Counted from the stretch's first letter, positions 48,139 through 57,012 are shown. The stretch is 64,000 bases of DNA from CADEEN01 sp963783785 (GCA_963783785.1 CAWAOQ010000012.1:1-64000); one strand, 5' to 3'. Program-made: numbers and translations. The notes: a model not told the origin generated them from the letters alone.

Positions 48139-50097
48139 TCATTCACCGCGGCCGCCAAAGGCGAGTTCGCGTTCCATTCGCAGGTCGTCACGGATCAGGC
48201 GTTCGCGCTGTTCACGCTGGCGCCGTTCTTCGAAGCGCTGCGGCACACGCGCCAGCAGCCGTACCGCCCACCACGGCAGCGCGCCGGCCGAGCGCGTCAG
48301 CGCGGCGCGAACGGGCGCCGGCCAGAAGCGCGCCAGCAGCGTGGTTTCCAGCGACAGCCAGGTTTCGGCCGATCCCGGATCGCCCTGGCGGGCCGTGCGG
48401 CCGGCGAGCTGGCGGTCGATGCGGCGCGCGCTGTTGAGCTGGCAGCAGATCAGGTGCAGGCCACCGAGCCCGGCGACACCATCGCCGAGCACGATGTCGG
48501 TGCCGCGCCCGGCCATGTTGGTGGCCACGGTGATGGCGCCGCGCTGGCCGGCCCGGGCGACGAGTTCGGCCTCGTCGCCGTCGCAGCGCGCATTAAGCAC
48601 GGCGTGTGCCAACGCGCGGCCGGCCAGTGCGTCGGCGACTGCCTGCGTCTCGGCCACCGAGTCGGTCGCCACCAGCACGGGGATGCCTTGCCGGTGCAAC
48701 TCGGCCACGCGCTCGGCGACGGCTGCCCACAGCGCGCGGTGGGTCGGGAACAGGCGCGTCGCGCCAATGCGCCGCCGGCAGGGCCTGCGCAACGCGATGC
48801 GTCGCACCGACAGGCCGTAGGTCGACCGCAGTTCGGCATGCGCCTCGCACAGCGTGCCGCTGACGCCACCGAGGCGGAAGTAGCGCGGGAAGAAACGCTG
48901 GAAGGTGATCTGAGCGACAGTGGCGAGGGCGGGCGTCGGCGGACAGCCTTCCTTGATCTCGATGAGCTGCTGCAAGCCGTTCGACCAGACCCGGCCGGCG
49001 GCCACCCGGCCGGTGGTCTCGTCGATGATCGCGACCTTGCCGTCGCGCACGAGGTAGTGCCGGTCGATCGCATACAGATGCAGCGCCGCCAGCGCAGTGC
49101 AGACCGAGTGCTCGCGATGGAAGCGATTGCGCCACACGGCCGCGGTGGAGGCGCCGTCCAGCGAGGCCGCGGCGCGCGCAAGACGCTGCTGGCCGTGTGC
49201 CGTCAGCTGCGCCCTCATCGTCGGCGGCTCGAGCGTGAAGTCGGTGCCTTGCCGCAAGGTGCGTGCATAGCGCAGGGCCTGCTCGGCATGATCGTGGGCC
49301 TCGGCCATCTCGCCGGGCTGCGAGAGGATCAGCGGCACCCGCGCCTCGTCGATCAGGATCGCATCGGCCTCGTCGACGATCGCCATGCACAGCCCGCGCA
49401 GCAGTGGCGGTGCAGCCGCCGCGTCGTTGCCGTCGTGTGCGCCGGCCAGGCCGTCGCGCAGGTAGTCGAACGCCAGTTCCTTGGCGGTGACGTAGGTGAT
49501 GTCGCAGCCATAGCCCTCGGCGCGTTCGGCGGCGGTGTCGGCCTGCACGACGGTGCCCACGCGCAGGCCGAGGGCGGCGTACAGCGGCCGCAGCCATGCC
49601 GCGTCGCGGGCGACGAGGTAGTCGTTGGCCGTGATCACGTGCACCGGCATGCCCGCCAGCGCCGCGGTGGCGGCAGCCACGGCGATCGCCAGCGTCTTGC
49701 CTTCGCCGGTGGCCATCTCGGCGAGCCGGTTGTCGATGACCGCACGTGCGGCGATCAGCTGCGCGTCGAAAGGTCGCATGCCCAGGTGCTGGCGTGCCGC
49801 CAACGACACCAGCGCGAAGCTGCGCGCCACGGTGGCCGGCCGCAGCCCGTGACGAATCAGCTCCAGTCGCAGCGCACGCACCACGGCATCGTCCAGGCCA
49901 GCCAAAGCCTGGGCCGACTCGGCAGCGCGCACTTGCGTCAGGAAGGCCGCATCGCGACGCTGCAGCCAGGCGCTGCTGCGATCGCCGAGCGCGCGCAGCG
50001 CGGCGTTGCAACGCTCGCTCAACGTCCTGTCGACAACTCGGCGTTCGGGGTAGGGGCCCCAAAGCAGGCCGGGGATCGGGATGTCGGTGCGCGTCAT
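48139..50097 (-). CDS. Truncated SecA paralogue (accessory Sec-type ATPase)
   Basis: 652 residues against about 900 for housekeeping SecA. Present motifs are MATGEGKT (128-135, Walker A), VDEADAILIDEAR (241-253, Walker B), a preprotein cross-linking region with WSNGLQQLIEIKEG (371-384), TNMAGRGTD (526-534) and GRTARQGDPG (566-575). Thus both nucleotide-binding halves and the cross-linking domain are kept. The protein ends soon after, without most of the helical scaffold/wing region and without the C-terminal zinc-binding SecB site. The start at 50097 leaves a 4-bp gap to the upstream M50-HlyD gene, so co-translation is likely. Expected to be a cytosolic ATPase that pushes a dedicated substrate, probably the giant protein, through or to the membrane. 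It is not the main secA, which sits in the cell-division region in these bacteria. Confidence 0.88.
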   Translation of the reverse strand: MTRTDIPIPGLLWGPYPERRVVDRTLSERCNAALRALGDRSSAWLQRRDAAFLTQVRAAESAQALAGLDDAVVRALRLELIRHGLRPATVARSFALVSLAARQHLGMRPFDAQLIAARAVIDNRLAEMATGEGKTLAIAVAAATAALAGMPVHVITANDYLVARDAAWLRPLYAALGLRVGTVVQADTAAERAEGYGCDITYVTAKELAFDYLRDGLAGAHDGNDAAAAPPLLRGLCMAIVDEADAILIDEARVPLILSQPGEMAEAHDHAEQALRYARTLRQGTDFTLEPPTMRAQLTAHGQQRLARAAASLDGASTAAVWRNRFHREHSVCTALAALHLYAIDRHYLVRDGKVAIIDETTGRVAAGRVWSNGLQQLIEIKEGCPPTPALATVAQITFQRFFPRYFRLGGVSGTLCEAHAELRSTYGLSVRRIALRRPCRRRIGATRLFPTHRALWAAVAERVAELHRQGIPVLVATDSVAETQAVADALAGRALAHAVLNARCDGDEAELVARAGQRGAITVATNMAGRGTDIVLGDGVAGLGGLHLICCQLNSARRIDRQLAGRTARQGDPGSAETWLSLETTLLARFWPAPVRAALTRSAGALPWWAVRLLARVPQRFEERRQREQRERLIRDDLRMERELAFGGRGE

Positions 50098-50101
50098 GGC
50101 G

Positions 50102-52246
50102 TCAGCCGGCCGGGTTGAAGTGCTGCAGGAACAGCTGCGCGGCGCGCCGGTAGGCCTGCATCGCCAGCGGCTCGCTGCCGTGGTCGAAGCGCACCCAGGC
50201 GCGGCCGCCGACACGCTCGAGCGTGCGGTCGGTCAAGGTCACGTCGATCAGGAACACCGGCTGCAGGCTGTGCAGACCGTCCTTCTCGGCCGGGTCGGTG
50301 GCGTACGGCCCGCCGCCGTGATCGGCCAGCGCAGCGGTCGGCAGCTGCCGGGTGGCGGCGGGCGTATCGCCGGTCAACGTGGCGAGCAACACGCGGTGTG
50401 GCGCGTCGGCTGTGCGCACCTCGGCGTGGTGCAGGCGGTGCCGCACCAGATGGGCGTCGTGTTCGGGCACCGCGGCGCGCACGCGCAGTGCATCGGCCGC
50501 CAGCACGTAGCCCAGCAAGGCGCCACGGCGGCTGTAGGTGCCGAGCACGTCGCCCTGCTTGGGCATCACCAGCGTGCCGGCCACCTGGGCACGCACCTGC
50601 AACTGAGAGATGCGCTCGTCCAGTCGTGCCAGCTCGGCCTGGTTGCGCTCGATGTCGAGGGACAGGTTCTGTGCCGCGTTCGGGTCGCGCATCAGCAGCT
50701 GGTAGTGCTCGACCCGCAGGCCTTCGAGCCGGTCGGCGAGTTGCTCGCGGCTGGCGGCGAGTTCGGGGTTGTCCAGGCGCACCAGCAGGTCACCGGGCTT
50801 GACGAGCGCACCGTCGGCCAGCGGCAGCTCGGCGACGAAGCCGTCGACCGCAGGACGCACCTGGGCTTGTTCGGGCAGCCACACCACGCCCGGCGCGACG
50901 GTCGAGTGCGGCATCGGTGCCAGCAACAGCAGTGCCGCCACACCCATGGCCAACAGGCCCAGGCGCAGGCGCACCCGCGCCTGGTCGCCACCGGGGGTAG
51001 CAGCCTGCATCGCCTGTCGCGACCAGCGATGCAGCGGCATCAACAGCATGGTCACGGTGACATAGAGCGCCGCCAGCAGCGCGAGCAGCAGCCACTGGCC
51101 ACCGAGCCACAACACCAGCGTGAGGGACAACGCGACGCGGTAGCCGAACGACAGCGGTGCGTAGGCCATCAACCACTTGCGTTCGCCGGCCGCGGCGGGC
51201 GGCAGCTCGGGCCCGCTGCCCAGCAGCCAGCGACCCAGGCGCTGGCTCCACCAGGCGCTGCTGCGCTCGCCCAGGTTGGGCACATCGAACAGGTCGCACA
51301 TCACGTGGTAGGCGTCGAAGCGCAGCAGCGGGTTGCCGTTGAACAGCAACGTGGACGTGACGCCGATCACCATCAGTGTGAACGCGGCGTTGTGAACCCA
51401 GCCCGGCTGGGTCGCCAGCCAGATGCCTAGGCCCAGCGCAGCCAGCGCCAGCTCGACCATGATGCCGGCCGCGCCGACCAGCGCGCGCTGCCGGCGGTGC
51501 GGGAATGCGGCAGCGGCGGACGCATCGACGTAGGGGGCGGGCACCAGGAACAACAGGCCGATGCCGACTTCATGCACCTCGCCGCCCCAGCGCCGCACGG
51601 CCAGCGCATGAGCACCTTCGTGCAAGGCCTTCATCAGCGGATACAGCAGCCACGCAGTGGCCAGACCGGCAGTGCTGAACAGGTGCTGCGCGGCATGTGC
51701 CGTCAGGGCCGGCCATTCGCTCGCCGCCGTCACGGCCGCCAGCAGCAACCCGGCCAACCACAGCCAGAACACCGATGGCCGGAACAGCGCATGGGCCAGC
51801 GGGTCGAGGCGGTTCAGCCACGCCGCCGGGTCGGCCAGCGGCAACTGGAAGGAAAACGGATTGAGCAGGCGGCGACGGCGCGCCTTGCGGCGCTCGTTGC
51901 GGCGCTGCCTCAGCGCGCTGGCATCGCTGGCACGCTCCGATTGCAGCAGTTCGTGCTCGTTGAGCTGGCCGAGCAGGCGCAGCACTTCGTCCTGCGTCGG
52001 TGCATCGTCGCAGCGCGCCTCGAGCAGGCTGTTCCAGACTTCGTGCACGGTGCGCTGGCCGTCGCAGCGACCGATGAACTGGTAGGCGCTGTCGTTGATG
52101 CGGTGCTGCCGACCGGTGGCGGCATCGGACAGCAGGTACCAGCGCTGGTCACGCCAATGCTGGCGCTGCACCTTCACCTGCGGACGCAGGCGCGGACTGA
52201 GCTGTGCGACCCGATACCACTGGGCGCTGTAGAGCGTGGCGGTCAT
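50102..52246 (-). CDS. PqqD-like / M50 site-2 protease / HlyD fusion protein
   Basis: 714 residues in three parts. Residues about 10-105 look like a PqqD-type winged helix (YLLSDAATGRQHRIND, then AYQFIGRCDGQRTVHEVW). Residues about 140-430 form a polytopic M50 domain with the zinc motif HEGAH at 209-213 and the second metal motif NPLLRFDAYH (about 305-314). From about 445 there is a further helix and a HlyD adaptor part (VRPAVDGFVAELPLADGALV, a coiled coil, QVAGTLVMPKQGDV). The combination resembles peptidase-M50/HlyD proteins in secretion loci. I infer a membrane protein that recognises the cargo N-terminus with the PqqD-like domain, may cleave it, and links to the periplasmic adaptor. The start gives MTATLYSAQW, with no better upstream option. 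Confidence 0.82.
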   Translation of the reverse strand: MTATLYSAQWYRVAQLSPRLRPQVKVQRQHWRDQRWYLLSDAATGRQHRINDSAYQFIGRCDGQRTVHEVWNSLLEARCDDAPTQDEVLRLLGQLNEHELLQSERASDASALRQRRNERRKARRRRLLNPFSFQLPLADPAAWLNRLDPLAHALFRPSVFWLWLAGLLLAAVTAASEWPALTAHAAQHLFSTAGLATAWLLYPLMKALHEGAHALAVRRWGGEVHEVGIGLLFLVPAPYVDASAAAAFPHRRQRALVGAAGIMVELALAALGLGIWLATQPGWVHNAAFTLMVIGVTSTLLFNGNPLLRFDAYHVMCDLFDVPNLGERSSAWWSQRLGRWLLGSGPELPPAAAGERKWLMAYAPLSFGYRVALSLTLVLWLGGQWLLLALLAALYVTVTMLLMPLHRWSRQAMQAATPGGDQARVRLRLGLLAMGVAALLLLAPMPHSTVAPGVVWLPEQAQVRPAVDGFVAELPLADGALVKPGDLLVRLDNPELAASREQLADRLEGLRVEHYQLLMRDPNAAQNLSLDIERNQAELARLDERISQLQVRAQVAGTLVMPKQGDVLGTYSRRGALLGYVLAADALRVRAAVPEHDAHLVRHRLHHAEVRTADAPHRVLLATLTGDTPAATRQLPTAALADHGGGPYATDPAEKDGLHSLQPVFLIDVTLTDRTLERVGGRAWVRFDHGSEPLAMQAYRRAAQLFLQHFNPAG

Positions 52247-52339
52247 GTCGCCGGCGCCCGTCGGGCCGCCCCATGGGCCGCGAAGGGGCCCCTGCAGGAC
52301 CCGGGGGGCGGCGGACTGGGTGAGCGTGGGGGCGTCATC

Positions 52340-54121
52340 TCAGGGCGCCCACGACCACCACGCCAGACGCAGCCAGTCGGTGAAGCGGTGCGTCCAGATC
52401 CACGCCAACGATTGCTCCCCCGCATCGATCTTGGCGATGCCCTGCAGGCCGGGGCGCAGTTCGGGTGCGGCGCCCGTCAACCGCGCCTCGACATCGAAGA
52501 CGTTGCGGCCGTCGCGCACGCTCGACACCGGCGTGACGCGCTCGACCACCATGGCCAGCGTGTCCGACGGCAGCGAGGACAGGGCCAGCTGGCCGGTCTG
52601 CCCCGGCTTGATGTCGGCGATGTCGCGCTCGTCGACTTCGACGATCAGGCGGTACTGTTCGCGCGGCGCCAGTGTCAGCAAGGCGTCGCCGCGCTGCACC
52701 GGGGCGCCCAGCGTCTGGCTCAGGTCGCCCTTGATGACGACGCCGTCGATCGGGGCCACCAGCCGGGTGCGCGACAACTGCTGGCGCACGAGTTCGAGTT
52801 GCGAGCGGGCCTCGTCCGCCTTGCCGTGGCTGATGACGAACTGCGCCCGGTCGGCGCGGGCCAGTGCCGCGGCGTAGGCGTTCTCCTGTTGCGTGAGCGC
52901 GCTTTCCCATTTGCGCCGCTCCAGCGTCAGGTCCTGATCGGCCATCTCCACCAGCAGGTCGCCGGCTCGCACTGCATCACCAGGACGCACATGGCTACGC
53001 TGCAGGAAGCCGTCGAACGGCGCCGCGACCATGCGCTGAACGGCGCCCTCGATCCGCGCCGGCGCGCCGACACGGTGGGTGACGGGGATCAGCGTGGCGC
53101 CCAGCAACAGCGCGATCGCAACGGCAAGAGCGGCCTTGGGCAGCGGGTCGTCGCGCCGGGCGAGGCGCTGCCACACAGCCCGCAGCGATTGGGCCAGCCG
53201 TTCACGCCACGCGCGCTCGGCGCTCTGGCGCAGCGTCACCAGCGGCCCGATGGCGCTGGCCACGCTTTCGCACATCTGGATCTGCTCGTCGCTGGGTTGC
53301 GTGCCAGCGCGGTACTCGACCAGCAGCGCACCGACGGCCTGGCCCGCATGGACCAGCGGCACCGTGAGCAATGCATGGTCGGTGCGCGCATGCAGATCGG
53401 CGTGGGCCAGGATGATGCGGGGCGGGTCGGTGCCGAGGGCGGGATAGCTCACGCGGGCGCCCTGATCGGCCGCCTCCTGCATGGCTGCCGACACGAGGCG
53501 CAGCAGGGCCTGCTCCTGCTTGAACTCGGCGCTGTTCGATACCGCGATCACGTCCATGTCGGGGTTCAGGATGCCGAGCGTGATCCGTTCGCTGCCACAG
53601 GCGGCGGCGAGTTCGGTGACCAGCGCCATGGCGCCCTCGGCCAGCGTCGGTTGCGCCAGCAACAGGGTCTGCAGCCGGAGCACGCGGGCAGCCTCGGTGC
53701 CCTGGTCGTCCTGCTGGCCGCTGACATCGCGGTTCAGCGCGGAGCCGACGCCTGCGCTGGCTTTCGCCAACTGCTTGAACAACTGTTCGACCGCCTGGGT
53801 GTCGTCGGCACGAACCGCCAGGGCCACGGCGCCCAGCAGGCGGTCGCCAGACTTGAGCGGCAAGGAAATGACACGGTTGTGGCTGGAATCGCTCAGGCGA
53901 ACCGCTGGCGCGACGACGACCGGACGGGCACGCTGCACGGCCGCCTGCGCCACGGAGGCCAGTGCCGGTGTCAGTGTGCCGCTGGCGGGCCATTCGGCCA
54001 CCATGTCCGCCGTGCCGTGGTCGGTGGCCGAAAGAATCACCACGCCGCCAGACACCGCGTCGGAACTGTCGCAGTGCTGCTGCAGCCATCGCTGGATGCC
54101 GGGTCTGAGCATGGATGCCAT
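52340..54121 (-). CDS. GAF-domain / HlyD fusion protein
   Basis: 593 residues (an ATG at 54112 would give 590). The N-terminal 320 residues contain two GAF-like sensor segments (RVISLPLKSGDRLLGAVALAV and ALLTVPLVHAGQAVGALLVE). One transmembrane helix follows (about 345-365, AALAVAIALLLGATLIPV). Then comes a HlyD-type adaptor with lipoyl half VAAPFDGFLQRSHVRPGDAV, coiled coil, second half VAPIDGVVIKGDLSQTLG and barrel EVDERDIADIKPGQTGQLAL. The protein thus joins a cytosolic ligand-sensing module to a periplasmic adaptor. It is first in the minus-strand run and 93 bp upstream of the M50-HlyD gene. The ligand is unknown; a cyclic nucleotide is possible for GAF. Confidence 0.82.
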   Translation of the reverse strand: MASMLRPGIQRWLQQHCDSSDAVSGGVVILSATDHGTADMVAEWPASGTLTPALASVAQAAVQRARPVVVAPAVRLSDSSHNRVISLPLKSGDRLLGAVALAVRADDTQAVEQLFKQLAKASAGVGSALNRDVSGQQDDQGTEAARVLRLQTLLLAQPTLAEGAMALVTELAAACGSERITLGILNPDMDVIAVSNSAEFKQEQALLRLVSAAMQEAADQGARVSYPALGTDPPRIILAHADLHARTDHALLTVPLVHAGQAVGALLVEYRAGTQPSDEQIQMCESVASAIGPLVTLRQSAERAWRERLAQSLRAVWQRLARRDDPLPKAALAVAIALLLGATLIPVTHRVGAPARIEGAVQRMVAAPFDGFLQRSHVRPGDAVRAGDLLVEMADQDLTLERRKWESALTQQENAYAAALARADRAQFVISHGKADEARSQLELVRQQLSRTRLVAPIDGVVIKGDLSQTLGAPVQRGDALLTLAPREQYRLIVEVDERDIADIKPGQTGQLALSSLPSDTLAMVVERVTPVSSVRDGRNVFDVEARLTGAAPELRPGLQGIAKIDAGEQSLAWIWTHRFTDWLRLAWWSWAP

Positions 54122-54443
54122 CGGTGTTTTCGCTGTGAGTGGGCTGTGCTTGAGGGTCGTCGAGTCAGTGAGTGGCGGTGAAATCCTGGTCGTCGGAAGA
54201 ATCTCGCAGGCACCCGGAAAGCCCGAGCCCTTGGTCGTGGCGCAGTGTGGGTGAAAGGCCCGAGCGGGTGAAGCGAGGCCACTCGATGCAGGCCACCAAA
54301 TGCTGAAAAATGCCCGGAAATCGGCCTCTTCTCGCGTCGATGTCGCAACCCATGCACGCCGAACATCAAGCGGGCCCTGAGAATGCCGCCATCGCAGTTC
54401 AAGCCGGCCTGGGCCGGTATGCGCAATCGATCACAAACGACAC
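54122..54443. other. Divergent promoter region of the secretion cluster and REC-GGDEF-EAL gene
   Basis: 322 bp with no gene. It is less GC-rich around 54295-54320 (a run reading CCAAATGCTGAAAAATGCCC). I see no convincing -35/-10 pair or inverted repeat, but both divergent transcripts must start here. Confidence 0.5.
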
Positions 54444-56366
54444 ATGAGCCACGAAATCGCAACCAGTCTCGCCGTCGCGACGGCGACCGGGCCGACCCTG
54501 CTGACCTCGCCAGAGGAGCCTCAGCTGAGCGCTCGCGCGCGCATCGTCGTCGTCGACGATGAGCCACTGAACAGCGCCGAGCTCGAGGCGTTCTTGCGCT
54601 CGCTGGGCTTCCAGCATGTGGTGGCCGTCGCGCCCGGCGCAGACATGCTCGACATGCTGCGGGACGAGCGGCCCGATCTGATCCTGCTTGAACTCGCGCT
54701 GCGCGAGCCGACGGCCTTCGATGTCCTGGGCTGGATGAACACCGATCGCCTGCTGCGCCATGTGCCCGTGATCGCGATCACCGCGCAAGACGAACGAGAA
54801 GAGCGCCTGCGCGCGCTGAAGCTGGGCGCGTCGGACTACCTCGTCAAGCCGATCGATCCCGCCGACCTCGAGTTGCGCCTGCGCAATACCCTGGAGAAGA
54901 AGTTCCAGCACGACCGCTTGGCGTACACGGACGGGCTGACCGGGTTGCCCAACAGGGAATCGTCATTGAACCGGCTGGAATGGGCCATGAAGTTCGCGCG
55001 TCGCCACAACATGCCCGGCGCGGTGCTGCAAGTCGGCCTGGATCGGTTCAAGCACATCAACGACACCCTGGGCCCGGCCATGGGTGACGAACTGCTGCGC
55101 GCTGTCGGCATGCGCCTGGTGACCTGCCTGCGCGATACCGACCTCGTCACGCAAGACATCGCGCCCGAGATCGCCGCGGAGGTGACCCGAGGCGACGGCG
55201 ACGAGTTCACCGTGCTGCTGCCCGCCATGGTGCGCAGCGACCATGCGAGTGTGGTCGCGGGCCGCATCGTCGAGGCGATGGCCGACCCCTTCATGCTGAC
55301 TGGCCATGAAGTCTTCGTGACCTGCCAGGTCGGCATTGCGGTGTTCCCCAAGGACGCCCTGGACACGGACATGGTGCTCAGGCAAGCCAAGCTGGCGATG
55401 CGCAGTGCGCGCGCCGCCGGCGAGGCGCTCGGCAGCGGCTTTCGGTTCTATTCGCAGGAGCTTCATGGACGGTCGTCGAATCGGCTGGCGTTGGAGCGCG
55501 AACTGCATCACGCGCTGGAGCGCGAAGAACTGACGCTGCATTACCAGCCCAAAGTCGATCTCGTCAGTGGCCTCATCTGTGGTGCCGAGGCCCTGCTGCG
55601 TTGGCAACACCCGCAGCGCGGCCTGCTCGGCCCCGGCGCCTTCATCGAAGTGGCGGAGGAAAGCGGGCTGATCGTGCCGCTCGGCGACTGGGTGCTGAAT
55701 GAAGTGCTGCGACAGGCCGCTGACTGGCGGCGGCTGGGGCTGCCGCCGATTGCGCTGGCCATCAATGTGTCGAGCCTGCAACTGCGCCGGCCCCACCTGG
55801 ACCGCACCGTGCACGACGCGTTGGCACGGGCCGGGCTCGACGGTGCGAACCTGTGCCTGGAGCTGACCGAGTCGACGATCATGGAGACCGGCGTCAACGT
55901 CACCAGTGCCTTGCACGCCATCAAGGAACTCGGCGTGCGGTTGGCGCTGGATGACTTCGGCACCGGTTACTCGTCGCTGAGCTACCTGCGCCGCTTCCCG
56001 ATCGATGAGCTGAAGATCGACCGCTCGTTCATCGCCGAGTGCCACGCCGGCAACAACAGCGCCACGATCATCACCCAGGCCATCATCACGATGGCGCACG
56101 CCATGCGTCTGAGCGTGGTGGCGGAGGGCGTCGAGACGGAGCAACAGCGCGACTTCCTGCGTGACAATGCATGCGATCAGTACCAGGGTTTCCTGTTTTC
56201 CCGGCCCGTGTCGGCGAGTGAGTTCGGGGCCCTGCTGCCAGCCCCCGACACGGCGGCTGGCTGGGCAAGCGGCACGGCACCTCTGACGGCCCCTCTGAAG
56301 CTCGACGGAACAACGGATTTCCAGCCGTTTGCAGATACGAACTACGTTTCGATCGTTCTTGACTGA
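54444..56366 (+). CDS. REC-GGDEF-EAL protein, probable c-di-GMP phosphodiesterase
   Basis: 640 residues. The receiver domain (about 32-155) has VVVDDEP and YLVKPIDP, but the usual phospho-acceptor aspartate is Glu83 (DLILLELAL). The GGDEF domain (about 165-340) has the altered motif GDGDEF at 250-255, in which the first Gly of GGDEF is Asp, so cyclase activity is doubtful. The EAL domain (about 355-600) is complete: EALLRW (Glu382), ELTESTIME, DDFGTGYSSLSYL, IDELKIDRSFI and VVAEGVET. It likely hydrolyses c-di-GMP. It is divergent from the GAF-HlyD gene, which puts a phosphodiesterase and a cyclase (35.7 kb) at the two ends of the surface-protein cluster. Confidence 0.88.
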   Translation: MSHEIATSLAVATATGPTLLTSPEEPQLSARARIVVVDDEPLNSAELEAFLRSLGFQHVVAVAPGADMLDMLRDERPDLILLELALREPTAFDVLGWMNTDRLLRHVPVIAITAQDEREERLRALKLGASDYLVKPIDPADLELRLRNTLEKKFQHDRLAYTDGLTGLPNRESSLNRLEWAMKFARRHNMPGAVLQVGLDRFKHINDTLGPAMGDELLRAVGMRLVTCLRDTDLVTQDIAPEIAAEVTRGDGDEFTVLLPAMVRSDHASVVAGRIVEAMADPFMLTGHEVFVTCQVGIAVFPKDALDTDMVLRQAKLAMRSARAAGEALGSGFRFYSQELHGRSSNRLALERELHHALEREELTLHYQPKVDLVSGLICGAEALLRWQHPQRGLLGPGAFIEVAEESGLIVPLGDWVLNEVLRQAADWRRLGLPPIALAINVSSLQLRRPHLDRTVHDALARAGLDGANLCLELTESTIMETGVNVTSALHAIKELGVRLALDDFGTGYSSLSYLRRFPIDELKIDRSFIAECHAGNNSATIITQAIITMAHAMRLSVVAEGVETEQQRDFLRDNACDQYQGFLFSRPVSASEFGALLPAPDTAAGWASGTAPLTAPLKLDGTTDFQPFADTNYVSIVLD

Positions 56367-56451
56367 TTCACGCAATGCCGCTGCCGGCCGTGCGCGATCG
56401 GCAGCTTTGCGTGGTGGCCATGGACGGTTGGGCTTTGGCAGGGGGTGTGGC

Positions 56452-57012
56452 ATGAACAGGGTTCTGGTGGGCGTGGCGTTGGCGCTGGTCTGCGGCGCGG
56501 CTGCGGCCGCCTCGAAGAAGCCGGCAGCGCCGCCCAAGCCGGTGGTGCTCGCCGGCACCGTCAGCCGCGTTGTCGACGGCGACACGCTGTGGATCAAGAC
56601 CGATGCCGACAGTGCGCCGGTGGTGGTGCGCATCCAGGGCATCGATGCCCCCGAGAGTTGCCAGGTTGGCGGCGCGGAGGCCACCGCGGCGTTGAACGCA
56701 TTGGCGCTCGGCCGCGAGGTCACGGTGCGCGTGTCCGCCACCGACGAGCATGGCCGCACCGTCGGCAAGGTGTTCGATGGCGACAAGGACCTCGGCGACC
56801 GCATGGTCCGCGACGGCCAGGCATGGTCGTCGCGCTACCAGTACGACCGCGGCCCGTACGTGGCCGAGGAGCGCATGGCGCTGGCGCTCAAGCGCGGGCT
56901 GCACGCGGCGGGCGGCGCGATCCAGCCGCGCGACTTTCGCAAGCAGCACGGGCCGTGCGACCACACGGCGAACAAGCCGTCGGCCGCCGGCACAGGCACG
57001 ACCGCCCGCTGA
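56452..57012 (+). CDS. Secreted thermonuclease-family (SNase) protein
   Basis: 186 residues with a signal peptide (MNRVLVGVALALVCGAAAAA). The SNase fold shows VSRVVDGDTLWIK, VRIQGIDAPESC (Arg and Asp of the active site) and VRVSATDEHGRTVGKVF, with WSSRYQYDRG near the end. Family members are Ca-dependent nucleases; the catalytic Arg-Glu-Arg set appears mostly kept. The C-terminal 20 residues are low-complexity. It converges on the arginase gene with a 12-bp gap. Confidence 0.8.
   Translation: MNRVLVGVALALVCGAAAAASKKPAAPPKPVVLAGTVSRVVDGDTLWIKTDADSAPVVVRIQGIDAPESCQVGGAEATAALNALALGREVTVRVSATDEHGRTVGKVFDGDKDLGDRMVRDGQAWSSRYQYDRGPYVAEERMALALKRGLHAAGGAIQPRDFRKQHGPCDHTANKPSAAGTGTTAR

Noticed and set aside
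48139..50097. Housekeeping secA
   Set aside because: The protein ends about 250 residues early, lacks the zinc/SecB region and lies in a surface-protein cluster instead of the cell-division region.
50102..52246. RiPP biosynthesis cluster suggested by the PqqD-like domain
   Set aside because: No radical SAM, cyclodehydratase or short precursor gene is nearby; the M50-HlyD fusion and SecA-like neighbour point to export instead.
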